Source: Trichosphaerium sp. ATCC 40318 (Eukaryota; Discosea; Flabellinia; Trichosidae). From it: 64,000 bases of DNA. The stretch lies in NCBI GenBank assembly GCA_038496445.1, contig JALMLS010000480.1, positions 1 to 64,000 on the forward strand, written 5' to 3'. The position numbers and the translations under genes are program-made. Shown here one piece after another: positions 45,561-60,965 of the stretch. Below the pieces are notes generated by a model. That model had not been told where the DNA came from, searched no databases, and was given only the letters and a program-made list of their open reading frames with translations. How positions within the stretch are numbered: the first letter of the stretch is position 1; each line of letters begins with the position of its first letter.

Positions 45561-45903
45561 AGAAATGCCCACGTGGGCGCATCTTTGTCGGTTCAGTCAA
45601 GAAGCAATCTAATTATACAACAGTTACCCACAAGTACAGTAATTAGATTAGAACAAAGGTATAAAAGGTTGTCAGGTTAAGCACCAACCCTGACCTCAGG
45701 CCGTTGTTAAACCTTTTTTTCAAAGAAAAGTAACTTAAGATTGTCTACACAAAGTCAAATAGCACGTGATACAAATACGGCCACCCAAAAAAACAAGAAA
45801 TGATAAACGCAACAACCTCTGAAGGTGACCTACACCCCGATAAAAGGTAAACTTGTCTTTTTAAACAATATCGTTCTAAAATAGTACTTGTAGTACTAAA
45901 ACA

Positions 45904-46677
45904 ATGTTATTGGACATGCCTATTGAGATTCTAACAATTATTCTAACAAAAACAACAAAAGCTCGCTTTACAGCTTGCCAAACATGTCATAGCCTCTCTT
46001 CTATCATTCACGATGTTACTGGGTATGATAGTATAATGATATCAACAGATGAACAAGCAAAACAAGTTGGAAAACATAAAGGAATCATTAAACATACAAA
46101 GATCAAAGTGACGAGGTTTTCTGTGTCTGACAAGATTGCAGGAGTTCATACAACTGATCTTAGTATACAAGGAGTCACAATTAATGGAGTAAAAGCCCTT
46201 GCTGGTGTTCACACAATTAACCTATCTCGTACCTCAGTGACAGATGAAGCACTTCATTGTCTTGCTGGTGTGCATACAATTAGCCTTTATATTTGTAAGA
46301 ATATTACTGTCGAAGGAATCAAAGCACTCAAAGATGTACATAAGATTGATCTTTCTCATCCAAAAGACTCATGGCTAAAACATCTTTGTAATGTACACTC
46401 AATTAGCATTTGCCTCGGGAAAGAAGTAACAGATAATGGCATTATAGCATTGACTAATCTTAAATATCTTCATATGTTTTGTTGCTTTAACATAACAGAC
46501 ATAGGTATAAAGAAATTGGTGAACCTTGAAGAGCTTCATGTAGGTAAAAATGAAAAGATTACAAATGGTTGCTTGAAGCACTTAAAATCTCTAAAACGTG
46601 TTTCATTTTTTGATTCACAAATCACAAAAGAGGTTGTCGAGTCAATGGGTATCCAATGTGTTCACTATTACTATTAG
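45904..46677 (+). CDS. F-box/LRR protein, subfamily C (intronless)
   Basis: A 257-residue protein beginning directly with the F-box (MLLDMPIEILTIIL, then ACQTCHSLSSIIHDVTGY). The first LRRs match the local consensus (LAGVHTINLSRTSVTDEAL). The later ones are more divergent (LTNLKYLHMFCCFNITDIGI) and look like ordinary AMN1-type repeats, so the gene joins young and old repeat units. It is the most diverged of the five F-box/LRR genes here. Confidence 0.85.
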   Translation: MLLDMPIEILTIILTKTTKARFTACQTCHSLSSIIHDVTGYDSIMISTDEQAKQVGKHKGIIKHTKIKVTRFSVSDKIAGVHTTDLSIQGVTINGVKALAGVHTINLSRTSVTDEALHCLAGVHTISLYICKNITVEGIKALKDVHKIDLSHPKDSWLKHLCNVHSISICLGKEVTDNGIIALTNLKYLHMFCCFNITDIGIKKLVNLEELHVGKNEKITNGCLKHLKSLKRVSFFDSQITKEVVESMGIQCVHYYY

Positions 46678-47371
46678 ATACATCAATTAGAACCATGTAC
46701 TCCCTTACTCTTACAAAGTCATCTTAACAACACTTGTGATTGAGACGAAGACTACAACATCTAGAACTCTAGTGCAGCATTTGTTGTTTATTATCAACAA
46801 CAAGGTTACTCTTTTGTCAGCGTTCCAACATTATCTTGTACTGAAACCATCTATTACTCTAATAAACTACTCTAGCCTACTTACAGAGATTGTCTTCAAA
46901 CATGGCTTGAGCACATCACTTAAGCCACAAGTCACTCACTAACCTTAATAGTGTTTTACATCAAGGTTTATTGTACAATTAGCATTAGGCTCTTTTAATA
47001 TCTCTACAAATCACATGTTCCTCTATATTTAGCATCTCTGTTTGCTTGTGAGGTCTACATGCTTTGAATCCGTTTCGCTCTACATCGAATATGTAAGCTG
47101 ATCTATTCCCAAAGACAAAGCCTTGCCAGTTCGTTTTCTCTACTCTTTTGAAGTCCACGTGCTTTGACTTTTACCAGGAAGTACGTAACAGCAATGTTTA
47201 CGACTTGTTATTCTAATAACATATCTTGTAGTGGCTTAAAGATAATCTATAACACCAGATAAGCGAAATGAAGAGCAGTGTATTAAATTTTAAAAGAAGC
47301 AAAAAGTTGAGAAAGAAAAAAAAAAGTTGTTTATTATGTCATCGTACCTGTAAGTGTCCTTACTCAAATGT
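46678..47371. other. Intergenic, no gene seen
   Basis: Convergent spacer between the F-box/LRR gene and the minus-strand repeat gene. One CACGTG at 47157. No supported frame. Confidence 0.4.
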
Positions 47372-48960
47372 TTAAATAAAAGAAGATTTAATACATCCTT
47401 TTAGTAATCTAAAATAATTTGGGTAAGACATTGATGAAGAGCAAAAAAGTATTACGAGGAACAAATGGTTATCAGAAAAAAAGAAGAAAAATTACCTTTG
47501 CATTGAACGTGGCTGTAGTTGTTCTTTTTTACCGTTATTATCTGGTAAAGGATACACCTTATGCAGTATATCTTTCCAGTATGCAATAAGACCACCTCCA
47601 CCAATACTGATGAGTTGCTGTTGTGAAACTGACCACCTTAAAAAAAAAGTTTAGAAACTTCTCTCAACAGCTCTTCGAACAAAGGTAACGCATATGAGTG
47701 ATGCATTTCATATGTTTTTAGAATATACACTTACCAATCTAGCCGGTTTTGAATACATAACTTTACCTCTGCATCTTTTAAAAAAGTTGAAACATTTCGT
47801 TTTGACAACCAATGATTTCTTGGTAAATGTCCTTGAGTTGGTCTGAAAGTATAGTTTTATCACGTGATAAATAAAAAAAAAAATGCGCATACCTTGCTCT
47901 CATATTAAAGTTACTCTTACGCCATCTAAAACGTGGGTATATGCTAGAAAGCGCATAATACAAGCGATTGTTATGACTTTACAAAGTTAGGAGGTTACAA
48001 AAAAACTTTTTAAATCCGTACTGTGCGAGTATTCCTGAGCCACCGTGACGTGATACAACACGACCAGGTACATTATACCAATCTTGATGTGTCTTTAAAG
48101 ATAGTTTTTCAGCTATAGAATCGAATTTATCCTTTTGACGGTCTTTACCAACCCAATGAAACTTCTTTGCATGTCTAACAAAAAAATCAGAAGACACAAG
48201 TTATTTTCATAGTGTATACCTTCTATCCCAGTTATAGTGTGGATATACTCCACGCAATGTGTCAGTAATATCACAATTATACCTAACAGTCGGTGAGCGA
48301 TGTGAAGTATACACAAACGCTGAAGGATGTTCTTTTTGAAGTAGAGTTTGAAAAAAAATTCCTAAAAAAGGCAAAAAAAAAAGCAAGTTTTCTTGTATGC
48401 TACAGCAAACAGATGTCCATACTGTATCTTGCTATATTAATATTAAATTTATTGTTATGTTATAGTACTAAGACTATCAACACAAACTTTCTTGCACGAG
48501 TCGGTACTCCTGTGAATCCAAAAAGAAAGAAAAAAAGTTGTTGCCATGAAAAAAATACAATTTATCTTGCTTTTTACATACCTGTTTGTTATACCTGCGC
48601 CTCCTAAATCATGGAATTGTGTTCTAGAGATATTAGACCAATCCTTGACTACCTTTATAGCCAGTTTCTCTGCGGCTGCTTCGAAAAACTTTTTCTGGTT
48701 TGAAATGGACGTCCAGTAGCTTTGCGGTACTACTCTAAGCGTAAAATGAGCCGTAGTCGAAAACCGACAGTCAGAGGAGAATTATCCGCCGTTTAACGCT
48801 CTAGCAGTTTGTCGACTATTGTGATGACGTACTTGCCACGAAGCCTGCCGTTAACAGTTTGCTTTCTCCATTTGACTTTTAAAAACTCGTCGAACGTCTT
48901 AATACTTAGCGTATAGGCTAGAGTTTCTAATTGCTGCCGTTTTGAGTTCAATGCTTTACT
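47372..48960 (-). CDS. Protein with repeated GG...VYP..W domains, about eight exons; start not found
   Basis: Exons read from about 48955 (LETLAYTLSIKTFDEFLKV), 48740-48610 (YWTSISNQKKFFEAAAEKL, DLGGAG), a short one near 48510, 48365-48220 (TDTLRGVYPHYNWDRR), 48177-48005 (FDSIAEKLSLKTHQDWYNV, VVSRHGGSGILAQYGF), then YYALSSIYPRFRWRK, LPRNHWLSKRNVSTFL, ISIGGGGLIAYWKDIL, HKVYPLP, to the stop at 47372. The unit, EKL.(I/L)K..(D)W.NV...GG.G.L..Y...L..VYP...W, occurs at least three times. I know this domain from fungal, algal and protist proteins of unknown function. No catalytic residue stands out. Confidence 0.65.
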
Positions 48961-49264
48961 TGTGTCTCTTTATCATACATTAATCGTGATTCCACCTTCA
49001 ACACGTACATTGGTGCTGGTTCAGTTGCAAACGCTGAATACAAGCGCTCTAGAGAATAAATGTCACAATTTACACCTACTGTTATTTATTACCTGCAGGT
49101 TTCATCTCACGAGTATTACAACGCGTGGAAAAGCACTACATTCGCCATTACAACGGATATAACATTCTTCTGATTTCATTTGGGCGTTTTTCTTTCGTCG
49201 GAAAAATCAGGTTTTTAAGAACTTGGCAAGAACATAGCTCAGGCTTCATAATATTATTTACACC

Positions 49265-52424
<3,160 letters not shown>

Positions 52425-53160
52425 AAGAAAAGTTCACAAACCAAAAAAAACTGAACCGAAACACATTCGACTTTTTTTTTGAAACTCAAACCCTTAACGT
52501 TGCTTTTTACCCTTGACTTTTTTTTTTTGCTATGACAATTGTTTTATCATAGCTGTGTAAGGGTAATAGCGTACTATGTTATGAGTTTCATATTAAAAAA
52601 AAATCTGTACAAGCTGGCCTTTGTGACGCCTTCTGAGATTTTTTTTTGTACCTTGAAATAAATTAATTGAAAAAAAATAACACTGCTTCCTTCGATTCAG
52701 AACCTCTGTTAGTATTAAGCTGTATTGCTCCTACAGTCTCAATTTTGTGTATTTCATAGTGGAGCTATGTAGAACCTTAGTTGTGAAGAAGTATTAGTTT
52801 TCTTGACACGCTCGTACAAAGGTGTTTCCAAGAACTACGGTTTCATCACTGTAGCTCATATCACGTGGCAATTCTCAAATGTTGTTTATGTCACACGATT
52901 GGTTACCTTGGCTATCAATGTATTGTCTTCTCATCGCCAAGAAAAAGTCTTGAGTCACAGCTAGAAGACTTTCAGAAGCGCTGTATAACTTAGAGTTTGT
53001 GACTCATCGTAGTAAATGCAACATACTCGCATTGATTTTGATCTTTATTTACATAGCGTTGGGGAAAGTAACACGATAGTGAGGGTAGAAAAATACCACA
53101 TGATGCTCGTTAAACATACCATAACAATTGAAAAGTAAGAGTAATTTCTACCATGGCTCT
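52425..53160. other. Intergenic, 3' ends of convergent genes
   Basis: AT-rich 3' flank of the helicase with a possible hairpin around ttttatcatagctgtgtaag. One CACGTG near 52862. No gene. Confidence 0.4.
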
Positions 53161-56100
53161 CTAGTCATTAGTTATGAACTGAGTTGTGTTACTAATGTAT
53201 GTTTTTAGTTCCTTAAAAGTTGGTCTATTAGAAGGAGAAAACGCCCAACAGTCTTTCATGATACTCTTCCATTGGTGATGCCGACCACCCAAGTCAGGTG
53301 TATATCCTTCATCTCTGATACGTACTGCAAGATCAAACAAGTCATCTACTTTTCCAAAAGGAACTGTCCTGTAAATGATCTCATACATGACCATTCCAAA
53401 TGACCAAACCTGTAAACCAATTAAACCATGATAAGCTCATGCTGACTTACGTCGCTTTTAAGTTCATACAACTTTCTCATTGACTCTGGACTCATCCATC
53501 GAACAGGTCCAATATCGTTCTTTGTCTCTTGTGCTGTTCCTGAAATTGCTGATTTTCTGAGTCATGTTAATGACCTTACTGAGGGGTATACATTTACCGT
53601 CTAATGCATACCTTGACATTCCAAAGTCACTTATTTTTAATACATTATCTCGTGATACCTAACCCACATTATCACTTCATTCAGTTCTGAAAGAAATCAA
53701 ACTCATACCAACACATTTCTACATGCAAGATCTCTAACTCAAACATGCCATTAGAATTAGCCTCACAATATGAGTGAGATGTGAACATACCGATGAATGA
53801 TCATGTTCTTATGAAGAAAAGCCATCCCTGATGCTATTGAGCTTAAAAATGTCTTGATCTCATTGAATGTAAAATCTTCTTCATTGCTCAGATACAATTC
53901 TTGCAAAGATCCATTTGCCATGAACTCCAATACCAGCATTGGTTTTCCATCAGAGAAACTAAGTCCTAAAGTACCAACAATATTTGGATGAGGGTCAAGA
54001 CTCATGTTTACTTCAACCTGTATATACAAACAAAAGTTAAAGACTACATCAAAGATAGAAATACCAACACTCACCTCTCTGAAAAAGTTCTGGTTTGATT
54101 CAGGGCCAAGACTTGATATCTTGACTGCAACATCCTTCCCGTTATATGTAGCTTTCATAACGGACCCAAAACTCCCCTTACCTTAAAGAATTTATAAGCC
54201 TTTTAAGCACCATAGGGTGCGCCTTAAAACGAACCAAGTTGTTCTCCAAATATCAATTCTTCGTATTTAATCTTCATAGATTTTTGAGCATATTCTATGG
54301 TTAGACGTCTTTCGGGTACTAAACCATAAGGTGACATAGATATCACACTTTTCACCTGTGGTTCGACTTGGGGTTTATTACGAACACAATATTTCCAAAT
54401 CAAGAGTCCAGCAACAACAAACAGGAGTAGAACAGCTGTAAGGCATACAATAGCGATCACTAGAATTATGGTGAGATGTAACATAAGATATCTTGTCGTA
54501 CCAACACGTGATGACTCTGAGAGGCTCTCATCTCCAGATGAAGCGATAGTAGGAGCAATTGGTACTGAATTTGGAAATGTTGTTGGAGTTGTAGGTGATA
54601 ACGTTGTTGGAGGAGTAGTTGTAGGTGATAATGTTGTTGGTGGAGCAGTTGTAGGTATGAGAGGGAAAACAGGACTGAAACAGTTTGGATCAGGTTCGTA
54701 AAGACACTCTGGATTGTAGAATGTTTGACCTGGAGCTTCAGGAATTTGAAATGGAGCTAAGTGCCAACTTGAAACATTTGAGTTGTATATCATGCATGTT
54801 GGTGTTTGTTCTTCACATATCTAGAAAGGTATGGTTTGTAAAAGTATAAAGTACATTAACGTACATCTGGCAGGTTCACAGCTTTGCATCCAGGAAACTT
54901 AGTAACAAGGTCAAGCGAAGAATTGTTTATAGTGTTTGTATCACAATATTCCAAAGTATAAAGTCCTCCTTCTTCGCAACCAAACGCAGGTGATCCGGGA
55001 ACTCTTTTTTCAATAACACAGCTACCAGTTGAAATATCACAGTATGACACGTTACATATATCAGCAGAAGAACAAGGAATGTCACATAGTGTTTCTATTG
55101 AGGCAAGGCACTCAAGCTGACTGTTATTATAAAAACATTCGTTTGGGGCTTTGTGACATATTAGTAGATAGCTAAGGTACGAGGTTAAATACTTACAACC
55201 TTGACAATCATGAAAAGGTTCCGAAAATAATGCAAAATCAGAATCACATAAAGAATGTGATCCACCTATTAACAAAGTTGTCAAGAACTTCACAAACAAA
55301 GAAATATAACATACATTGTATGCTTGGTTCCTTTATGTTTGGGAATATATCATTTTGTGGAAAATAGCATCCTTCGTCTGGACTACGGCATTTGTTTGAT
55401 GTACATATATTTGCATCATTGCAATCGGCATTATCACATGTGCACTCTTGTTTGCATGTACATTCTGCTGCATGTTGAGCCACACAAACTTCGTACTTCT
55501 ATTTTTGAGGTGTTAGTGTACTTAGATGGCGTTTAACAACTACAGCCTGTTGACCTATTAAGGGACAAGACCTCGACCACCTGTAAGTATGCTTACTTGC
55601 CTTCACATATTTGAGGTTTAATTATCGGTAACACACGTGTTGATAGAAGTGTAGAGTCTGTGATGCTGATGGGATTTGGAAGTGGTAGAAGATTATAGTC
55701 TGTTGTTGATCCAATCGAAATTGAGTGAATTGTAAACCCCTAATTGTGTTCTCAATAAAACATAGTTCGTCTAGTTCTTGATACCTGAGATTCAAGAGTT
55801 TTTGTGATATTGTTGTTTGGGTCAAAACGTCCACATTTTGGACCATGGTATTGATTGACAATCATCACTTTTTTATTTCTTCCTTTTCTTCCATAATTAT
55901 CAAAATGATCACGTGCAACTGAAAGACCTTTTGAATTTCCTTGTTAATTTTATGCACCAAAGGGAAAACAAAGTGTATTGGAACCTGTTGTGATATCGTG
56001 GCATCCACCTATTGAGTTTACCATTCGAGTATCATTGAGTTGTTTAAGAAAATGTGCTTTTGTATGACTTCCCAAAGGCAATACAACTTGAGCTGCGTCT

Positions 56101-57240
56101 CGATACAATGTGATACCAGTACGATATCCATACTCTCCAAGTTTCAGTGGAGTTATCACATCAATAATAAACTGAAAGTACAAGTCCCAGTTTAAGTACG
56201 AACAACACTCCGCGAACGATGATCTATTAAAGAGCCCATAACCATCAGGTCGTTGAGAACACTCAGATGCTTGTATTTGAGTTATTAGTATAAAACTAAC
56301 TGACTGGACTGTATAAGCATACCTCCATCACAAGTTTCATTACGTAAAACATTTTCAAAGGTGTCAACAACTACAAAGAGTAAACACAATGCGACCGCCT
56401 AATGTATGTAACCAATAACTCACCAAACATTAAATCTGTTGTATCAACACAAAGAGCATCACTACAATTTGCAATTATTGGCATATCGAATCCAACATAC
56501 TCTAACGTATCAATAATTATGCCATCAGAGAATACAATCCTGTATAAACTTGATCAACATCACAAAGAACAGTAGTTACTTTACCTGGCAAATGCATTTG
56601 TTCTTTCAACAACGTATACTTCTACAACATCTAACAAGGTGCCAAATAGCGCTGGAGGAGGTCTTCGAAAACGAGTCCTTTAGATAATAAGAATAGAAGT
56701 TGTCACACTTTGTACGTGTTCAACATCTGGAATACTGGTGAGATTCCTCTATGTTTTATAATAACACCATATGTTTCCTCACTCTCGATCCATAGTGATA
56801 TATCGAAAGGGCTCTCTGTCAGGACTACATCAGGTTTTATGCGTGTGAGACACTCACTTTCACAGGCTGTATGTTGTTCTATCGCATTCTAGTACTATTA
56901 AAATTGAAGTTGGAAAAGTGCTTACCGACGAAGATTCCCAGATATCCAAAATGTGCTTTATAGGGCTTCTCCTACTGAAATATGCACGTGCATATATGGG
57001 AACAGTGCCAGCTGTAAGCGAACTAACTCCAAAAGAGCCAAACTGCACCGGCTGTAGATCCGTTAGACTTGAGTGTCAGATACTTTTAAAAACCACTTAC
57101 AATTCTTGAATTGTTTCCATACATGACAGCTTCCCATGCTGTCTCAAAATACGATATACCTTCCGACGACTGTGCTACGACAATAAGAGTCGCAAAGATA
57201 AATAGCAACAAATTCCTTGATTTAACTATTCTGTGTTTAA
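53161..57240 (-). CDS. Receptor tyrosine-kinase-like protein with vWA-like ectodomain, many exons; start not found
   Basis: The earliest exon found (near 57225) gives a signal-peptide-like LLLFIFATLIVVAQSSEG without an ATG. The ectodomain contains a vWA-like fold (LYFQFIIDVITPLKLGEYG, VVLPLGSHTKAHFLKQL, then NKKVMIVNQYHG) whose MIDAS Asp-Ser motif is not evident, then Cys-rich modules (CTCKQECTCDNADCND), a Thr/Pro stalk and one transmembrane helix (IILVIAIVCLTAVLLLFVV). The kinase has GEQLGKGSFGSV, VAVK, HRDLACRN, DFGMSR and PVRWMSPES. HRDLAxRN and PxRWMxPE are tyrosine-kinase signatures rather than serine/threonine ones. The last exon (53394-53161) ends the C-lobe (CWAFSPSNRPTFKEL). It probably senses an extracellular ligand. 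Confidence 0.75.
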
Positions 57241-57660
57241 CTCCGCCACAAAATTAATAATATTATCACGTGGGGTATGAAAACTACGTGCCTACGACAT
57301 GCATAGTAATTAGAAAATGAAACGATTTCTTCACAACAATTAGCCTACGATGCTATTGCTGTGTGGAAATAATAATCACGTGATGCTCTCGTTTCTCCGA
57401 AGAGTTCGGGCCTGTGCTGAAGTGTAGCTTAAGTTAAGCGTCTATTTTCTGAAAAGACCTTAAAGACATGCTTTTGTTGTCTCCGAAGACCGGACCACGA
57501 CTTGCTGCCCACGTGGCATTTTCTTTTTTGAAAAAACACAAGTAACTCAAACGTGGTCCTCCTGTATTATGACCTCTTCTCCCTCGAAATCGGTACAAAA
57601 TCACGTGTACATTCCTTTGGTTATGACCAACGATATTTAGACGGAAAAACCAAGAGATGA
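57241..57660. promoter_or_regulatory. Divergent promoter region with CACGTG sites
   Basis: Lies between the receptor kinase (minus) and a MORN gene (plus). CACGTG occurs at about 57268, 57373, 57511 and 57601. No supported gene. Confidence 0.35.
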
Positions 57661-58258
57661 ACAATGTTGTCTCTTAGATTACCTGCCAACTGAAATTATG
57701 CTTGATATCATTGAAATAGATGTTGAAGTGTATTTAAAGTGGCCAATGTTATCCAAACAAACAGCGATGACAACAAGATTTGATGGAGATATCGAAAAAC
57801 ACGGCAAATGGCTTAAGTATTTGATTTTTCAAGAAACAAAAGTGGTTGTTGAACAAATACACTGGAACCATGGTGAAAAAGAAGGAGAGTACAAGAGTTG
57901 GCATTCAAATGGTAGGTTATGGGAACAGGTTAATTATGTGAATGGTAAGCGAGAAGGAGAGCACAAGAATTGGAACTATAATGGTAGTATATATGAGCAT
58001 GTTAACTATGTGGAAGATAAAATAGAAGGAGAATACAAGTGTTGGTATAAAGGCAAGTTGTGGAAAAAGTGCAACTATGTAAAGGGCAAAAAAGAAGGAG
58101 AGTACAAGAGTTGGCATGATAATGGACAATTAGAGAAACAGTGTAACTATGTAAATGATAAAAAAGAAGGAGAGTACAAGATTTGGCATGATGATGGGCA
58201 ATTACAGAAGCAATGTAAGTATGTTAATGGCAATCTTCAAGTTTTAGGTGTGGTGTGA
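57661..58258 (+). CDS. F-box-like/MORN-variant repeat protein, 5' end frame-shifted
   Basis: The open frame from ATG 57698 gives 186 residues: WPMLSKQTAMTTRFDGD, then seven repeats (KEGEYKSWHSNGRL, REGEHKNWNYNGSI, KEGEYKIWHDDGQL), ending YVNGNLQVLGVV. The first half of the F-box-like motif (DYLPTEIMLDII) is only partly inside it: DYLPTEI is in the same frame before 57698, but no start codon is in frame, while a family-like ATG at 57660 reads MNNVVS and stops. One frame shift or an unseen first exon explains this, so the gene may be recently damaged. The same 5' sequence recurs in the fragment at 42035. Confidence 0.7.
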
Positions 58259-58862
58259 AGACGGAATATTACACGAATGACAGTTTTTGAAGGATTGTAA
58301 GCCACTTTAACAGTAAACAAGATAATAAATGACTTTTATTTTAACACATGTTACTTGTCATGTTCAACATCATCAGCTACTTTCACAACAAACATGTCTT
58401 TTTTTTTTCTGCATATCTGAATACCATTCTCATCACTGCTTATTTGCTGTGGGCTTTGTTATCAACACATGCACTGTGGCCACAGTTTCCACTATCACAT
58501 CATCCACTACTCAAAATGATTCTTCTGGATACTACTCCAATGGCAATGCTTATTGCAACTTTCTCATTTGTCTATCTAGTTTTGTTTTTCTAAAAACGTC
58601 AATCAAATAAAAACTACTTTATTGTTATCAACTGTAACTAATCCAAGAGGTAGTTAATTTCTAAATCAAATTTTGTTCAAAAAAAGTTATCACGTGATTT
58701 TTGAAACCTGCTACAATACACCGTACAAGTAAGGCAATCATTTCGCTTTACAATGTTATTTAGAACACGCTTGCATTGGTCAAGACTGTTCAATTCAATT
58801 GTTAGTTAACATCACATCGCGACTAAAACAAGTTCACGTGGGTGACTACAAATTAACGCTAC
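58259..58862. other. Intergenic, no gene seen
   Basis: Spacer before an F-box/LRR gene. CACGTG at 58690 and 58834, the latter just upstream of the start. Overlapping frames at 58330-58610 are hydrophobic by base composition only. Confidence 0.4.
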
Positions 58863-60077
58863 ATGGAAAAAGGAAGAAACGAACCGAATAAAAAGACAAA
58901 CAATGCTAACCCAAGCCATTGGTGTTCAGGCAACCTCATCTCACTTCCAGTTGAAATTATCGTTCGCATCTTGAAATGCGGCACATTTACTCTGAGATCA
59001 GCCCAAACCTGTCGTTTGATGCGAGATATCGTCCACGTGCACGTTGGATATAATAATATTTACATATCAAACGAAGATGAACTGCTCCTGCTTTCTGGTA
59101 GCCCTTTACTTCAAAACACAAAAATTTGGTTAAACCACCAAATTTTTCCAACTCCTGAGGTATTTGATAGTTTATTGCCTATGCTTTCAGGAGTACATAC
59201 AATGAGTCTTGCATATTGTACGAATATCTCAGTTCATGGAATCAAGGCTATAGCAGGTGTTCATGATATTGATTTAGCACATACAAACATAACTGATGAA
59301 AGTTTGAAAGCGTTGGCTAGTGGCCACATTATCAACTTGTCTTGCTGTGATGACATCACAGATGAAGGAGTGAGCTCATTGGGAGGGTGTTATCCTATAA
59401 ACCTGAAAGAACGCTCGGTAACAGATAAGAGTTTAAAGGCGTTATCTGGTATCCACATAATTAATGTTTCCTCCTGTAAATCAATTACAGATGAAGGCAT
59501 CAAGGCGTTGGCAGGAGTACATACACTTGATTTATCAGACACAGAAGTAACTGATAAAGGATTGAAAACACTTGAAGGTGTCCATACTATCAAACTGGAG
59601 CGTTGTCATTTAATCACAGATAGAGGCATAAAAGCTTTAGCAGGTGTACACAAAATCAGCTTGTTTCAAACAAACATAACAGATGAAGGTTTGAAAGCTT
59701 TGAAAGGTGTACACACTATCAACTTGGCTTCATGCTTTGAAATAACAGATGATGGAGTCAAAGCATTGGCTGGTGTTCATGATATTGATTTATCTTGGGA
59801 TAAGGTGACAGATAAAAGTCTCCAGGCGTTAGCTGGTGTCCACACAATAAAACTGTTGGAAAATAATCTGATAACTGATTTCGGCATCAAAGCATTAGCA
59901 GGTGTACACAAAGTTGATTTATCGTTTACAGCAGTAACAGATGAAGGCTTGACTGCTTTGGTTGGCGCCCACACCATCATGTTGATGGCGTGTAACAAAA
60001 TAACAGAAGAGGGTATTAAATGGCTTCATTCTCAAAAGTACAAGGATGTGGGACTCAGTGTATGGGAAAAAACTTAG
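58863..60077 (+). CDS. F-box/LRR protein, subfamily B (intronless)
   Basis: A 404-residue protein. The N-terminus is basic (NEPNKKTNNANPSHW), the F-box covers residues 24-62 (LISLPVEIIVRILKCGT, SAQTCRLMRDIVHVHVGY), and about thirteen LRRs follow. The repeats alternate in two forms, one with a loop Cys (INLSSCxxITDEGIKALAGV) and one without (IDLSxTxVTDKSLKALxGV), so the real period is a pair of about 46 residues. This alternation is also seen in its relatives. The short gene at 17107 is its closest relative by F-box. Predicted SCF substrate receptor. Confidence 0.9.
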   Translation: MEKGRNEPNKKTNNANPSHWCSGNLISLPVEIIVRILKCGTFTLRSAQTCRLMRDIVHVHVGYNNIYISNEDELLLLSGSPLLQNTKIWLNHQIFPTPEVFDSLLPMLSGVHTMSLAYCTNISVHGIKAIAGVHDIDLAHTNITDESLKALASGHIINLSCCDDITDEGVSSLGGCYPINLKERSVTDKSLKALSGIHIINVSSCKSITDEGIKALAGVHTLDLSDTEVTDKGLKTLEGVHTIKLERCHLITDRGIKALAGVHKISLFQTNITDEGLKALKGVHTINLASCFEITDDGVKALAGVHDIDLSWDKVTDKSLQALAGVHTIKLLENNLITDFGIKALAGVHKVDLSFTAVTDEGLTALVGAHTIMLMACNKITEEGIKWLHSQKYKDVGLSVWEKT

Positions 60078-60690
60078 GGTCCCTAACACAGTTGTGTGAA
60101 AAGTAGAGATTGAATAGGACAAATAAAAATACCACAAGGGAATAGGTAAATTGTGTTTTGTTTTTATCACATACACCAGACATTGTCATTTTCATCATCA
60201 TCTATTGTTACTTCTTCTCTTAGACCCTGTTCACATTCTGGGAGGTTTTCTCACTTTGCATCTTTAGCGCTACTCTGTGAATTCTGACACGGATTTTCGA
60301 TAAAAAAAGTTACCGATAAGCCTATTTTGATTTTGTCATTACTCATAACCTAAATGACACTTTCCTTCCTCATAATTTGTCGCATATATAAACCACTATG
60401 CCAAAGGCGTATTAACACACTCGCTGTCGGAGTGTGGTGGAACCTTATACGACATTTGAGTGGCGGTTTGCATGTATGTATCCTGCACTGATTAAGTACA
60501 GAGTCTAGGTTAATTGACTTTGTGAACTTTGACGCAAATACCATGATTGAATGGAAACTTGTATGTGTGCATTGTCAGGTTAGGGTGGAACCAACAAGGG
60601 ACAGAGTATGCAACAAGATAGTTTTGGAGGAAGACTGATGTCTCCGTGGCTCAAAAGCAACACACGAGTTAGAATAACCACTGCCAGCTA
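60078..60690. other. Intergenic, no gene seen
   Basis: No supported frame. A 45-base stretch at 60615-60660 resembles 60705-60755 (ggaagactgatgtctccgtg against ggaaagatgatgtcttagtg). Confidence 0.35.
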
Positions 60691-60699
60691 GGCAACTAA

Positions 60700-60965
60700 T
60701 ACACGATTGTTTTGTAGGAAAGATGATGTCTTAGTGGCTATCAATAGCACACTGATGTTGTGTATATTTGTAGATAAAACACTACAGTGCCACTTGTGCA
60801 AATTACATTCGGATGAATATGTCAACCATTTCACATCAAAAAACTTGACCAGTCGCTGTTCACATACACCAATCCCTTTGTCTTTTTCTACAGCATCCTT
60901 TGACTTGATATCTCCAGCAGCGCCTTCCAAAGCTTTGTAGAATTTGGCGTGATCATCACCTTCTT
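60700..60965 (-). pseudogene. Isolated coding fragment
   Basis: Minus-strand open stretch with protein-like composition: EGDDHAKFYKALEGAAGDIK, EKDKGIGVCEQRLVKFFDV. It has an AG just before it but no start codon and no convincing partner exons. No family is recognised. It could be an exon of a gene I could not assemble. Confidence 0.3.

Noticed and set aside
54468-54701. Plus-strand Val/Gly-rich open frame
   Set aside because: Shadow of the Thr/Pro stalk of the receptor kinase.
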